Below are positions 1-8,307 of a stretch of DNA of 41,908 bases, piece after piece (position 1 is the stretch's first letter; each line of letters opens with the position of its first letter). The stretch comes from Pandoraea anhela (GTDB taxonomy: Bacteria; Pseudomonadota; Gammaproteobacteria; Burkholderiales; Burkholderiaceae), in NCBI RefSeq assembly GCF_902459655.1, contig NZ_CABPSB010000031.1:1-41908 (forward strand), in the 5' to 3' direction. Under the pieces are notes generated by a model. That model searched no databases. It was not told the origin of the DNA and saw nothing but the letters and a program-made list of their open reading frames with translations. Both the position numbers and the translations under genes were made by a program.

Positions 1-26
1 TTGAACGCCTCGTCGTACTTCGTCAT
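1..26 (-). CDS. IS3-family transposase OrfA, first nine codons
   Basis: An ATG at 26-24 on the minus strand opens a frame reading MTKYDEAFK before the window ends. This is the usual opening of IS3/IS150-group OrfA proteins, whose N-terminus is a helix-turn-helix DNA-binding domain. The only Shine-Dalgarno-like bases are the G run at 34-38, which lies inside the hairpin at 33-70. In IS3 elements OrfA and OrfB are joined by programmed frameshifting; nothing of that region is visible here. Confidence 0.5.
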
Positions 27-28
27 GC

Positions 29-70
29 AAAAACCCCCAAGGGTTGGATTTATGTCCAACTCTTGGGGGT
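29..70 (-). terminator. Hairpin plus T-run at the IS edge
   Basis: On the minus strand bases 70-55 pair with 48-33 (16 pairs with one mismatch, 6-base loop), and the stem is followed by five T residues at 33-29. That is the shape of a rho-independent terminator for transcription entering the IS from the thiolase side. The 3' arm also contains the G run that would serve as ribosome binding site for OrfA, so in a read-through RNA the site would be masked. Confidence 0.6.
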
Positions 71-972
71 CAGTTCAGAATCGGGCCTGTGCCCATGATG
101 GCGGGCTCCACACCCACCACCGCATAGGAGACAACGCGTGCCAGCGGTCGAACCCCGTATCGTTGCGCGCCCGCGTACGACATCAACAAGCACGCGGCGG
201 CGCCGTCATTGAGACTCGATGAATTGCCGGCGGTGACCGTGCCGTCCCGTTTGCGAAAAACGGGTCGCAGTCGCGCAAGAGACGTAATGCTCGTGTCGGG
301 TTTGGGGCTCTCGTCGGTGTCGAACATCAGGTTGCCGCCACGGCTCTGCACCTCGACCGGTACGATTTGCGATCGAAAGCGACCTTCCTGGATGGCGGCC
401 ATGGCCTTTTGGTGACTGTTCAACGCAAAGGCATCCTGCGCTTCTCGACTGACGCCGAACATTTCCGCGACGTTTTCGGCGGTCATCCCCATATGCCCCG
501 CACCAAACGGGTCGGTGAGGGCGCCGGTCATCATGTCGACCAGCGCGCAGTCGCCCATGCGCGCGCCCCAGCGCCCGCTGGGCAATGCGTATAACGAGCG
601 GCTCATCGTCTCGACCCCGCCCGCAATCGCACATTCACAGTCTCCCAACTGAATCGCGTTGCTCGCCGAGACGATCGCCTGCAACCCCGATCCACAAAGG
701 CGATTTAGCGTCAGCGCCGATGAACTGTAAGGCATGCCCGCCTCGATTCCGGCCACACGGGCGATGTACATGTCGCGGGCTTCGGTATGCAGCACGTTCC
801 CCATGATGATTTGCTCTCCTTGCATGGGGTCGAGTCCCGCGCGGGAGAAGACCGCTTTGACCACCAGCGTCGACAGGCGTGTGGCGGACACAGACTTGAG
901 CGCGCCTCCGAATGCACCGATGGCAGTTCGGGCTGCACTCACAATCACAACGTCGTTTGCATTGGCTGACAT
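70..972 (-). pseudogene. Acetyl-CoA acetyltransferase (thiolase), C-terminus removed by IS insertion
   Basis: The product begins MSANANDVVIVSAART, typical of degradative or biosynthetic thiolases, and carries the nucleophile Cys93 in LNRLCGSGLQAI. The frame ends after about 300 residues at GTGPI, the point where family members (about 390 residues) continue into the C-terminal domain with the catalytic GHP histidine and the second cysteine. The final LN-stop is encoded by the insertion sequence. Without the second catalytic region it should be inactive. The start at 972 is supported by GAGGA nine bases upstream and by the family N-terminus; the long upstream extension of the open frame is not thiolase-like. 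It is the last gene of a minus-strand set with the MHS transporter, indolepyruvate oxidoreductase and acyl-CoA dehydrogenase, where it would have performed the final thiolytic step. Confidence 0.85.
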
Positions 973-1081
973 GCGCTTTGATCCTCGATGAAAATGCTTT
1001 TCTGATGGCGGCGAACAACTCGCAGCACGGCGGTGCTGCGACACTGCGAACGCGGGGGAGTGCGGGAAATAGAAGGGCGGT

Positions 1082-2446
1082 TCATTGCGGCGCGCTGCGC
1101 CTTGTGGACCTCGGCATATCGAACGACCGCGCAGGGGGCTGCCAGCCGTGACATGCCAGACGCCAGAAACCCATTGCCGCCCCTGCCAGTCCCATCGCTG
1201 CCACGTAGTGCGCCGGCGCCATGACATCGATCTGCTGCCAAAGCGAAACGGCGATGGGGGTGAGACCGCCGAACACGGCGTAAGCCATGTTGTACGAGAA
1301 GGACAATCCCGTGAATCGAACCTCGACCGGGAATGCGCGCACGCCAACGATCGGCAACGTCGAGACGGAACCGACGAAGAAGCCGACGAGCGAATAGCGC
1401 GCGATCAGTGTGGATTCGCCCGGAGGGTTGAGATAAAAAAGGTAAGCCGTGATCGCTGTTCCGCCCCAGCCGAGCATCATCGTCCATCGGGTCCCCACAA
1501 CGTCACTGAGCCAACCCCAGAACACGCAACCTATGGTCAGCGCGACAGTGGCCAGGGCATTCGCACTCATGGCATGCGCGGCACGGATATGAAAGACTTT
1601 CTGAAGGTATGACGGCGCAATCAGGATCACGACGATAATGGCGGTGGACAGCACCCATGTCATTAACGCGACGAGTAAGCAAGCTTCACGGTGTTCACGC
1701 AGAATCGTCTTGATCGGGAGTTCCTCGGCGCGGGTCCTGTGTTTCTGCATTTCCTGGAACAGGGGCGTTTCGTGGAGGAACCGCCGCAGGTACACCGAGA
1801 CGAGCCCGAACAGGCCACCGAGCAGGAACGGCAGACGCCAAGCCCATTCGAGAATTTCCGACGGTGAGAACGCGCTATTGAGCCACACCCCGAGGATAGA
1901 GCCCAGGAAAATGCCCCCGGTGATGCCCGAGGTCAGCGTTCCGATAGCGAATCCATAGTGTTTGGCCGGCGCATGTTCTGCGACGAACACCCAGGCCCCC
2001 GGCATCTCCCCACCGATGGCCACCCCCTGCAACACACGCATCGCGAGCAGCAACAACGGCGCAAACAATCCGATCGTTTCGTAGGTCGGCAGTACCCCGA
2101 TGACAAGCGTCGGTAGGGCCATGAGGAAGATCGACAGAGTGAACATCCGTTTGCGGCCGATGACGTCGCCATAATGGGCAATGATGATGCCGCCGATAGG
2201 GCGGGCGAGATATCCGGCGGCAAAAATCCCGTAGGTCTGCAATTGACGCATCCAGTCGGGGAGTGACGGCGGGAAAAACAAGGCGCCCAGTACGTTGGCA
2301 AAGAACACGAACACGACGAAGTCGTAGAACTCCAGGGTCCCGCCCAGGGCGGAAAGACCGAGCGTCTTGACGTCATGGCGATTGAGCGTGCGCTGCTGTG
2401 CGCCACCGGCCGTTTGTGTCGCCGGTGCAATCGAGGAATGGTTCAT
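1082..2446 (-). CDS. MFS transporter, metabolite:H+ symporter (MHS) type
   Basis: A 454-residue, 12-helix-type permease. The N-terminal segment has the MHS pattern GGTLEFYDFVVFVFFA, then the loop 2-3 signature HYGDVIGRKRM, and VLQGVAIGGEMPGAWVF in helix 4-5. MHS members (ShiA, KgtP, citrate and aromatic acid carriers) are proton symporters for organic acids at the inner membrane. GGAG lies six bases before the ATG. It is 35 bases downstream of the indolepyruvate oxidoreductase gene and 109 bases before the thiolase, so it most likely imports the acid degraded by this operon. The substrate cannot be read from the sequence; an aromatic or branched 2-oxo or amino-acid-derived acid is a guess from context. 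The last 30 residues are polar and poorly conserved in appearance. Confidence 0.85.
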   Translation of the reverse strand: MNHSSIAPATQTAGGAQQRTLNRHDVKTLGLSALGGTLEFYDFVVFVFFANVLGALFFPPSLPDWMRQLQTYGIFAAGYLARPIGGIIIAHYGDVIGRKRMFTLSIFLMALPTLVIGVLPTYETIGLFAPLLLLAMRVLQGVAIGGEMPGAWVFVAEHAPAKHYGFAIGTLTSGITGGIFLGSILGVWLNSAFSPSEILEWAWRLPFLLGGLFGLVSVYLRRFLHETPLFQEMQKHRTRAEELPIKTILREHREACLLVALMTWVLSTAIIVVILIAPSYLQKVFHIRAAHAMSANALATVALTIGCVFWGWLSDVVGTRWTMMLGWGGTAITAYLFYLNPPGESTLIARYSLVGFFVGSVSTLPIVGVRAFPVEVRFTGLSFSYNMAYAVFGGLTPIAVSLWQQIDVMAPAHYVAAMGLAGAAMGFWRLACHGWQPPARSFDMPRSTRRSAPQ

Positions 2447-2481
2447 GAATGTCTCCAGGCAGGTCGTCGGGAAGCGTAGAC

Positions 2482-5400
2482 TCAGGCAGCACTTCGCAAT
2501 GGGCGCGCCGTTCCCTGAACGATTTCCATCAGTTCTCTTTGCCGTTCGCGAACGGCCGTCATGCTCTTGACGCGAACATGGCCATAACCCCGAATGCGCT
2601 CCGGCAGGCTCGCCAAAGCGACCGCCGCATCGTAGCGAGTCGCGTCCGGGTGCGTCTCGAGTGCCCGAAGCGTGCTTTCTACAAGACGCTCATATTCCCC
2701 AATGAGCGAGCGCTCGAGCTTGCGCTCGGTGGTGTAGCCGAAAATGTCCATCCACGTTCCGCGCAAGACACGAAGTTTGGCCAGCAGCCGAAAGCACGGC
2801 ACGACCCAAGCGCCGAACTCGGATTTCACCGGTTCGCCGGTCGTCGGCGAGCGTCGCGCCAGCAGGGGAGGCGCGAGGTTGAACACCACCCGATAGTCGC
2901 CTTCGAATTGCGCCTGAACGCGCTCCATGAAGCCGCTCTCGGTATGGAGGCGCGCGACTTCGTACTCGTCCTTGATCGCGAGTAGCTTGAAGTAGTAGCG
3001 GGCAACCGCTTTGGCGAGCGCCTGGCGCCCCGGGAATGTCTGTTTTTCGAAAGACTGAATCCGGTCAACGAATGCCAGGTAGCGATCGGCGTAGCGGGCA
3101 TCCTGGTAGGACGTCAGAAATTGCCTGCGGCGGCTGATCAACTCGTCGAGATTGTCCGTTGGGAGGGCAGACAAGGGCTGGTCGTGATTGCCACGGCTTG
3201 CCGTGACGACCTTTTCGACGGCCAGCGGATATATCGCCATGCGTCGTCCCCATAGGAAGGCATCGCGATTCATCTGTTTGGAGGCACCGTTGAGATCGAT
3301 GGCCGCTTCAATGGACGCGCTGGAGACGGGGATGAAACCGCGTTGATAAGCAAATCCCAGCATGAACATATTGGACGCAAGGCTGTCGCCCAACAGGGCC
3401 GTGGCAAGTCGCCCGGCGTCGACGAATGCCGCGCGCTCCGTGCCGACAGCGTCCACCACGTTGTTCCGGAGTGTCTGCGCGGGGAATGGCAAATCCGCGT
3501 TTCTCGCGAACGGACCGGGCATCTGTTCGTGCGTGTTGACGATTACGTGGGTGCGCCCATTTCGCGACGCCGCCAAAGTCTTGGAATTTGCCGCGACGAT
3601 AAGGTCGCAACCCAGTATGAGATCCGCTGTTCCGGCCGCGATACGAAGGGTCTTGATGGCTTCGGGCGTAGCGCCAAAGCGCACGTGACTCCAGACGGAG
3701 CCGCCTTTCTGCGCGAGTCCCGCCATGTCGAGCATTCCGCATCCGCGCCCCTCCAAATGCGCCGCCATGCCCAGAATGGCGCCAATGGTGACGACGCCCG
3801 TGCCCCCCATACCGGCAACCAGAATGCTGTACACGTGCTCAAGCGATGGCAGCACAGGCTCGGGAAGCGACAAATGGGCCGAGGCATCCGCAACCGGCGT
3901 CGGTTTTCTCAAGTTGCCACCCAACACCGTCACAAAACTGGGGCAGAAGCCCTTCACGCAGGAATAGTCTTTGTTGCATGCGGATTGGTCGATCATACGC
4001 TTGCGACCAAAGTCCGTCTCGAGGGGTTGCAGCGACACGCAATTGGACTTCGTGCCGCAGTCGCCGCATCCCTCGCAGACCAAGTCGTTGATAAGGACGC
4101 GTTTGGCCGGGTCGACGATGCTGCCGCGTTTGCGCCGCCGGCGTTTCTCTGCGGCGCAGGTCTGGTCGTAAATCAGGACGCTTGTGCCCTCGACTTCCCG
4201 CAACTGCCGCTGCACGACGTCGAGTTCGTCGCGATGGTGCAGCGTGACCCCATGGGGCCATGCGGTGCCGGCGGGGTATTTGTGCGGCTCGTCGCCGATC
4301 ACCACGATACGTTTGGCGCCTTCGGCGTGGACCTGCCAGGCGATGCCGGGCACGTCCAGAGGGCCGTCATGCTTTTGCCCGCCGGTCATTGCAACGGCGT
4401 CGTTGAACAGGATCTTGTAGGTGATGTTCGTCTTGGCTGCGATTGCGGCACGGATCGCCAGCAGACCGGAGTGAAAGTACGTTCCGTCGCCGATGTTCTG
4501 GAACATATGCTTTCGCTTTGAGAAAGGCGCTTCTCCGACCCAGGCCATGCCCTCTCCGCCCATCTGGGTGTAGCCGGTCGTGGAGCGCTCCATGGCCTGG
4601 GACATCCAGTGGCAGCCGATTCCGGCATAGCCTTTGCTCCCCTGCGGAATCACGGTGGACGTGTTGTGAGGGCAGCCGCTGCAAAAATAGTAGCTGCGAC
4701 TCAGGACATCGGGATTTCCTCTGGGGACTCGGTAGGAACGCAACGCCTCGATTCGCTCGCGTAATGCCGGATCGTCGCGAAGCGCCAGTAACCGCTCCCC
4801 GATGGCGATAGCGATCTGGTTCGCGTCCAGCGCCATCTCGGGCTGAAACAACGTTCTGCCCGCTTCGTCCGTCTTTCCGACGATGACCGGGGCGTGCGTG
4901 CTGCCATACAGATGCTCTTTGAGCTGAAACTCGATCAGACTCCGCTTCTCTTCGACCACCAGAATTTTCTTGAGTCCGCTGGCAAACGCCGTTGCGTTCT
5001 GTGGCTCCAATGGCCAAACCATGCCGACTTTGTAGATGGTCAGGCCGGCAGCGGCGGCGGCCTCTTCGGACAGATGCAATTCGTCGAGCGCTTGCAGGAC
5101 GTCGAGATAACTCTTGCCGTGCGTGACGACTCCGAGTTGCGGTTCGGCGCTCGCGAGTACGACCCGATCGATCGCGTTCACCCGGGCAAAGGCGCGTACT
5201 GCGTCGAGTTTGTACTGGTGCAGTCGCGCTTCTTGCGCATGGGGGGTGTCGGGCTGGCGAATCCCGAGTCCGTCCGGGGGGAGCGCGTACTCGGTGGGCA
5301 AACGAATCTGAACCTTTTGCACGTCCACATCGATCGAGGCGGTGGCCTCGACGGTGTCTTTCACGCATTTCATCCCCACCCAACATCCGCTGTAACGCGA

Positions 5401-5967
5401 GAGCGCCCAGCCGATCAGCCCGTAATCCAGAATTTCCTGAACGCTGGCGGGGCTTAGCACCGGAATCATGGCGTCGATCATCGCAAATTCGCTTTGATGA
5501 CAGGTGGTGGACGATTCGCAAGTGTGATCGTCGCCCATGAGCACGAGAACGCCGCCCTTGTTCGAGGTCCCGGCGAGATTGGCATGCCTGAAAACGTCGC
5601 CCGTACGATCGACGCCAGGCCCTTTTCCGTACCACAACCCGAATACGCCGTCGTACTTGCCCTCGCCGCCGATCTCGGCCAGCTGGGTTCCCCACACGGC
5701 AGTCGCAGCGAGATCCTCGTTCACCCCGGGGACGAATCGGATCTGGTGTTCGTCGAGGTGTTTTTTCGCTTTGCCCAGTTGCTCGTCAAAGCCGCCAAGG
5801 GGTGATCCGCGGTAACCGGAGATGTAGCCGGCCGTGTCGAATCCCGCCTGACGGTCCCGTTGTTGTTGTGATATCGGCAGTCGCACCAGGGCCTGCGTGC
5901 CCGTGATGAAGACGCGCCCCTTTGACAGGGTGTACTTGTCCTCCAAATTCACCTGCTTCAGCTCCAT
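2482..5967 (-). CDS. Indolepyruvate:ferredoxin oxidoreductase, fused single-chain type
   Basis: A 1161-residue fused enzyme that in this family oxidatively decarboxylates aryl (or branched-chain) 2-oxo acids to acyl-CoA, with TPP and Fe-S clusters passing electrons to ferredoxin. The N-terminal pyrimidine/alpha part contains GYRGSPLGGFD. The TPP-binding part is near residues 430-560 (GDGTYFHSG, FNDAVAMTGGQ). Cysteine motifs VCEGCGDCGTKSNC and ACNKDYSCVKGFC at about 625-680 are cluster ligands. The gamma part (VAGMGGTGVVTIGAILG) follows, then a C-terminal domain. Length is normal for the betaproteobacterial fused form. The ATG at 5967 (MELKQ) is preferred over 5979 because GGAG lies six bases upstream and the family usually begins there. 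It lies 22 bases after the flavodoxin-fold gene. Substrate preference is not readable. Confidence 0.92.
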   Translation of the reverse strand: MELKQVNLEDKYTLSKGRVFITGTQALVRLPISQQQRDRQAGFDTAGYISGYRGSPLGGFDEQLGKAKKHLDEHQIRFVPGVNEDLAATAVWGTQLAEIGGEGKYDGVFGLWYGKGPGVDRTGDVFRHANLAGTSNKGGVLVLMGDDHTCESSTTCHQSEFAMIDAMIPVLSPASVQEILDYGLIGWALSRYSGCWVGMKCVKDTVEATASIDVDVQKVQIRLPTEYALPPDGLGIRQPDTPHAQEARLHQYKLDAVRAFARVNAIDRVVLASAEPQLGVVTHGKSYLDVLQALDELHLSEEAAAAAGLTIYKVGMVWPLEPQNATAFASGLKKILVVEEKRSLIEFQLKEHLYGSTHAPVIVGKTDEAGRTLFQPEMALDANQIAIAIGERLLALRDDPALRERIEALRSYRVPRGNPDVLSRSYYFCSGCPHNTSTVIPQGSKGYAGIGCHWMSQAMERSTTGYTQMGGEGMAWVGEAPFSKRKHMFQNIGDGTYFHSGLLAIRAAIAAKTNITYKILFNDAVAMTGGQKHDGPLDVPGIAWQVHAEGAKRIVVIGDEPHKYPAGTAWPHGVTLHHRDELDVVQRQLREVEGTSVLIYDQTCAAEKRRRRKRGSIVDPAKRVLINDLVCEGCGDCGTKSNCVSLQPLETDFGRKRMIDQSACNKDYSCVKGFCPSFVTVLGGNLRKPTPVADASAHLSLPEPVLPSLEHVYSILVAGMGGTGVVTIGAILGMAAHLEGRGCGMLDMAGLAQKGGSVWSHVRFGATPEAIKTLRIAAGTADLILGCDLIVAANSKTLAASRNGRTHVIVNTHEQMPGPFARNADLPFPAQTLRNNVVDAVGTERAAFVDAGRLATALLGDSLASNMFMLGFAYQRGFIPVSSASIEAAIDLNGASKQMNRDAFLWGRRMAIYPLAVEKVVTASRGNHDQPLSALPTDNLDELISRRRQFLTSYQDARYADRYLAFVDRIQSFEKQTFPGRQALAKAVARYYFKLLAIKDEYEVARLHTESGFMERVQAQFEGDYRVVFNLAPPLLARRSPTTGEPVKSEFGAWVVPCFRLLAKLRVLRGTWMDIFGYTTERKLERSLIGEYERLVESTLRALETHPDATRYDAAVALASLPERIRGYGHVRVKSMTAVRERQRELMEIVQGTARPLRSAA

Positions 5968-5989
5968 GACAGTCTCCATCGTTGATTTT

Positions 5990-6703
5990 TTATTTGTTTT
6001 GCCCGTATCGGGGATACAACTCGTCGGTGAAGTCGGCGAGCTTGGGGAATACAAGGGCGGTTTCCTGATCGATGCCCGCAAGGCGCACGCCCCATGCGTC
6101 GAGCATCGATCGTCTGGCTTCGTCGCTCACGTAGGGCACGTGCCAACTGATGAAAGGCGACAGCACCTGCATGCCCGTGTAAGCCAACGTGCCTTGCAGG
6201 AGCGGCTTTAACATCTGCTCGAGCGGACCATGAATGCCGTCGTTCGCGAACATGTGCCGCTGTCCGCCAAGCGTCGCGCTCACCAGTGCGCGCTTGCCCG
6301 GCAACCCTCCCTTGTCGTAAAAGCGCTTGCCGCCATAGACCACACCCGACACCAGCACGCGATCCAGCCAGCCTTTCAGGATCGCCGGCGCTGAAAACCA
6401 GAAGATGGGGAAGTTGAGGATCAGCAAATCGCACCAGAGAAGCTTCTCCAGTTCGGCCTGGATGTCGTCGCTCAACGTCCGGGTCGCGACCGCGTGGCGC
6501 TGCTCCAACGCATAGACCAGATAGTCCGGATCCTTGCGTGAACGGAAGTCGTCGGCCGACGCCACGGGGTTGAACCGCATCGCGTAAAGGTCCGAGACTT
6601 TGATCTCGTGGCCCGCCCGGACGAGGCGCTGTCGTGCCGTTGTCGTGAGGGCCGTACAGAACGATTTCGGTTCCGGATGCGCATGGACAATCAAGACTTT
6701 CAT
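5990..6703 (-). CDS. Flavodoxin-fold NAD(P)H dehydrogenase (quinone), KefF/MdaB-like
   Basis: A 237-residue protein opening with MKVLIVHAHPEPKSF, the phosphate-binding loop region of the flavodoxin_2 family (NQO1/MdaB/KefF). It has the family blocks LLILNFPIFWFSAPAILKGWLDRVL and YDKGGLPGKRALVSATLGG. Members bind FMN or FAD and carry out two-electron reduction of quinones and similar acceptors with NAD(P)H in the cytoplasm. It directly precedes the indolepyruvate oxidoreductase gene (22-base gap). It could reoxidise or supply electrons for that enzyme or reduce an aromatic intermediate; both are inference. No strong Shine-Dalgarno is seen before the ATG, but the start is fixed by the conserved N-terminus. 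Confidence 0.85.
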   Translation of the reverse strand: MKVLIVHAHPEPKSFCTALTTTARQRLVRAGHEIKVSDLYAMRFNPVASADDFRSRKDPDYLVYALEQRHAVATRTLSDDIQAELEKLLWCDLLILNFPIFWFSAPAILKGWLDRVLVSGVVYGGKRFYDKGGLPGKRALVSATLGGQRHMFANDGIHGPLEQMLKPLLQGTLAYTGMQVLSPFISWHVPYVSDEARRSMLDAWGVRLAGIDQETALVFPKLADFTDELYPRYGQNK

Positions 6704-6715
6704 AAAGCCACGACG

Positions 6716-6916
6716 TTAGATGGTCAGATAGAGGGCGAAGCAGAGCAACACGGCAAATCTCGACCAGAGATAGCCGAGACGAAAGTCCGTGTGGTCTTCC
6801 ACCGAGATCAGCGCAAACCCCTGGCAATTGCCAACGATGATCTGCGTTGAATCGCGCAGGGCTTGGCGCTGCGTGCGCCGCCTGCGCAGCGTTTGATCGA
6901 TGCGGGCGGCGCGCAC
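6716..6916 (-). CDS. Possible small ORF or gene remnant
   Basis: A 66-residue open frame in the 217-base gap between the acyl-CoA dehydrogenase and flavodoxin-fold genes, on the operon strand. Its first 24 residues are arginine-rich and its end (LWSRFAVLLCFALYLTI) could be one membrane helix. I do not recognise it, and there is no clear ribosome binding site. It may be a real short membrane peptide, the remnant of a decayed gene, or simply open by chance. The gap holds nothing else I can identify. Confidence 0.2.
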   Translation of the reverse strand: MRAARIDQTLRRRRTQRQALRDSTQIIVGNCQGFALISVEDHTDFRLGYLWSRFAVLLCFALYLTI

Positions 6917-6920
6917 GGGG

Positions 6921-8177
6921 CTAACCCGTCACTTCCTTGCCGAAGAGGGATCGTGCGATCACGAGCTTTTGTATCTCGTTGGTCCCCTCGTAGATTTCCG
7001 CAATCTTGCAGTCGCGGTAGATCTCTTCGACGTGATAGTGGGACTGATCCGCTGCCAACTCCTTCATGAATCCGTAGCCCCCGAAAATCTGGACGCCGTC
7101 ACGCGCAATGTCACCTGCGAGTTGCGTCGCATACCATTTGGCCATGGCGGCCTCGGGCTCCGGAAAGGCGTGGCCCTGGTCCATGCGCAGCGCTGCTTTG
7201 ACGTACAAGTTGCGCGCGTTCTCAATTTCAGTTGCTCGCTCCGCGAGTTTGAATTGCCAGTGCTGAAATTGCGCGAGCGTTTTGCCGAACGCGCGGCGTT
7301 GCTTGAGTCGATGCACGCTGTGGTCGAACACGGACTGCGCCATGCCGACGCCGCTCGCGGCAATCCCTATGCGTCCGTACGTCAACGTTTGCAGCGCGAT
7401 CTTCAGCCCGTTTCCGGGCTCGCCGACCACATTGTCGGCGTCGACATGCACGTCGTTGAAGTGGATATCGGCGGTCAGTTGTCCGTGGTTTCCTGTTTTG
7501 CGATCGGGTTTGCCGACGCGCACGCCAGGTGCGTCCATATCCACGACGACTTCGGTCATCCGACCTTCGTGCGTGCAAAGCAATACGACGAAATCGGCAA
7601 CGGGGGCGTTGGTGATAAAGCGTTTGCGGCCATTGACGACGTATCCGCCGCGCGGGTTCGCCACCAGGACCGTTTGCATGGTGTTGACGCTCAGATCCGT
7701 GCTGGCGTCGGGCTCGGTCGTGGCGAAACTGCCAATCTTGCGGCCGGCCAGCAGCGCTCGGAGATAGCGCGCGCGGAGATCCTCTGACGCGTTCTCGAGC
7801 GCGTGCCCGGCAAGAATGCAGTGAACGTCGACGATGGCGGCAATGGAGTTTGAGTGATAAGCCAGCTCCTCGATCATGACGGCCGTGGCGAGAGCGGGGT
7901 ATTGTAGCCCGAGGCCGCCGACATCCAGAGCGAATGGAATCCTGAAGAGTCCGGCCTCGGCCATCCGGGAAAACAACTCGTGGGGAAAGTGTTCCTTGGA
8001 CTCGGCGCGGCTGCCGATTTCCCACGCGATCGGCGCCACATAGCGATCCGCAAACGCCCGTACTTTGGCGCGGACTTCGAGCGTCTCGGCGGGGACGAAG
8101 GTCTCGTGGAACAGGCGGTCCTGCTGCCGCTCGGGCGCATCGATCGGGGGGAGGTAATGCTGCGTGTGCGTGTCCAT
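6921..8177 (-). CDS. Acyl-CoA dehydrogenase
   Basis: A 418-residue FAD enzyme that introduces the alpha,beta double bond in acyl-CoA esters. The order of family blocks is complete: N-terminal helical domain, FATTEPDASTD (FAD/substrate loop), beta domain with GRKRFITNAP, then the C-terminal helical domain with RRAFGKTLAQFQ, QIFGGYGFMKE and YEGTNEIQKLVIAR. Glu397 of YEGT is at the catalytic-base position used by short- and medium-chain enzymes. The start at 8177 (MDTHTQHY) has GGAG seven bases upstream; the longer open frame upstream runs into the promoter gap. It is the first gene of the minus-strand operon and faces the divergent GlxA-type regulator, probably its controller. It likely acts on the acyl-CoA made by the downstream 2-oxoacid oxidoreductase. 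Confidence 0.9.
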   Translation of the reverse strand: MDTHTQHYLPPIDAPERQQDRLFHETFVPAETLEVRAKVRAFADRYVAPIAWEIGSRAESKEHFPHELFSRMAEAGLFRIPFALDVGGLGLQYPALATAVMIEELAYHSNSIAAIVDVHCILAGHALENASEDLRARYLRALLAGRKIGSFATTEPDASTDLSVNTMQTVLVANPRGGYVVNGRKRFITNAPVADFVVLLCTHEGRMTEVVVDMDAPGVRVGKPDRKTGNHGQLTADIHFNDVHVDADNVVGEPGNGLKIALQTLTYGRIGIAASGVGMAQSVFDHSVHRLKQRRAFGKTLAQFQHWQFKLAERATEIENARNLYVKAALRMDQGHAFPEPEAAMAKWYATQLAGDIARDGVQIFGGYGFMKELAADQSHYHVEEIYRDCKIAEIYEGTNEIQKLVIARSLFGKEVTG

Positions 8178-8244
8178 TCGCCGTCTCCATGTCTGCACGG
8201 GCGCCAGCTTTTCGAAGCGTCTTGTGCGTGTGTGAAGCAGTCTC

Positions 8245-8297
8245 CCAATTGGCGTGGGGATTTGACATTGGCTAAAATGACATAATTCATGCCAAAT
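8245..8297. promoter_or_regulatory. Divergent promoter/operator region
   Basis: The 130-base gap between the divergent genes is A/T-richer than its surroundings. It holds a palindrome CCAATTGG at 8245-8252 and an inverted pair, ATTGGC at 8267-8272 and GCCAAAT at 8291-8297. The shared half-site TTGGC occurs three times. TTGACA at 8262-8267 could be a -35 element for the regulator, but the best -10-like hexamers (CATAAT, TAATTC) are too close for a standard spacer. The regulator gene has no clear Shine-Dalgarno. Confidence 0.4.
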
Positions 8298-8307
8298 ACG
8301 ACATCCC

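Larger units (their letters stand above)
1..77 (-). mobile_element. Terminal end of an IS3-family (IS150-like) insertion sequence
   Basis: Read on the minus strand, the element starts at base 77 with TGAACTGACCCCCAAGAG followed by a GTTGGACA block, which resembles terminal inverted repeats of IS150-group IS3 elements as I remember them. The thiolase reading frame is lost exactly at this border, and a transposase OrfA-like start codon lies 51 bases further in. The element runs off the window at base 1, so the other end, orfB and the target duplication cannot be seen. Family assignment rests on end sequence and the first OrfA residues only. Confidence 0.7.
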
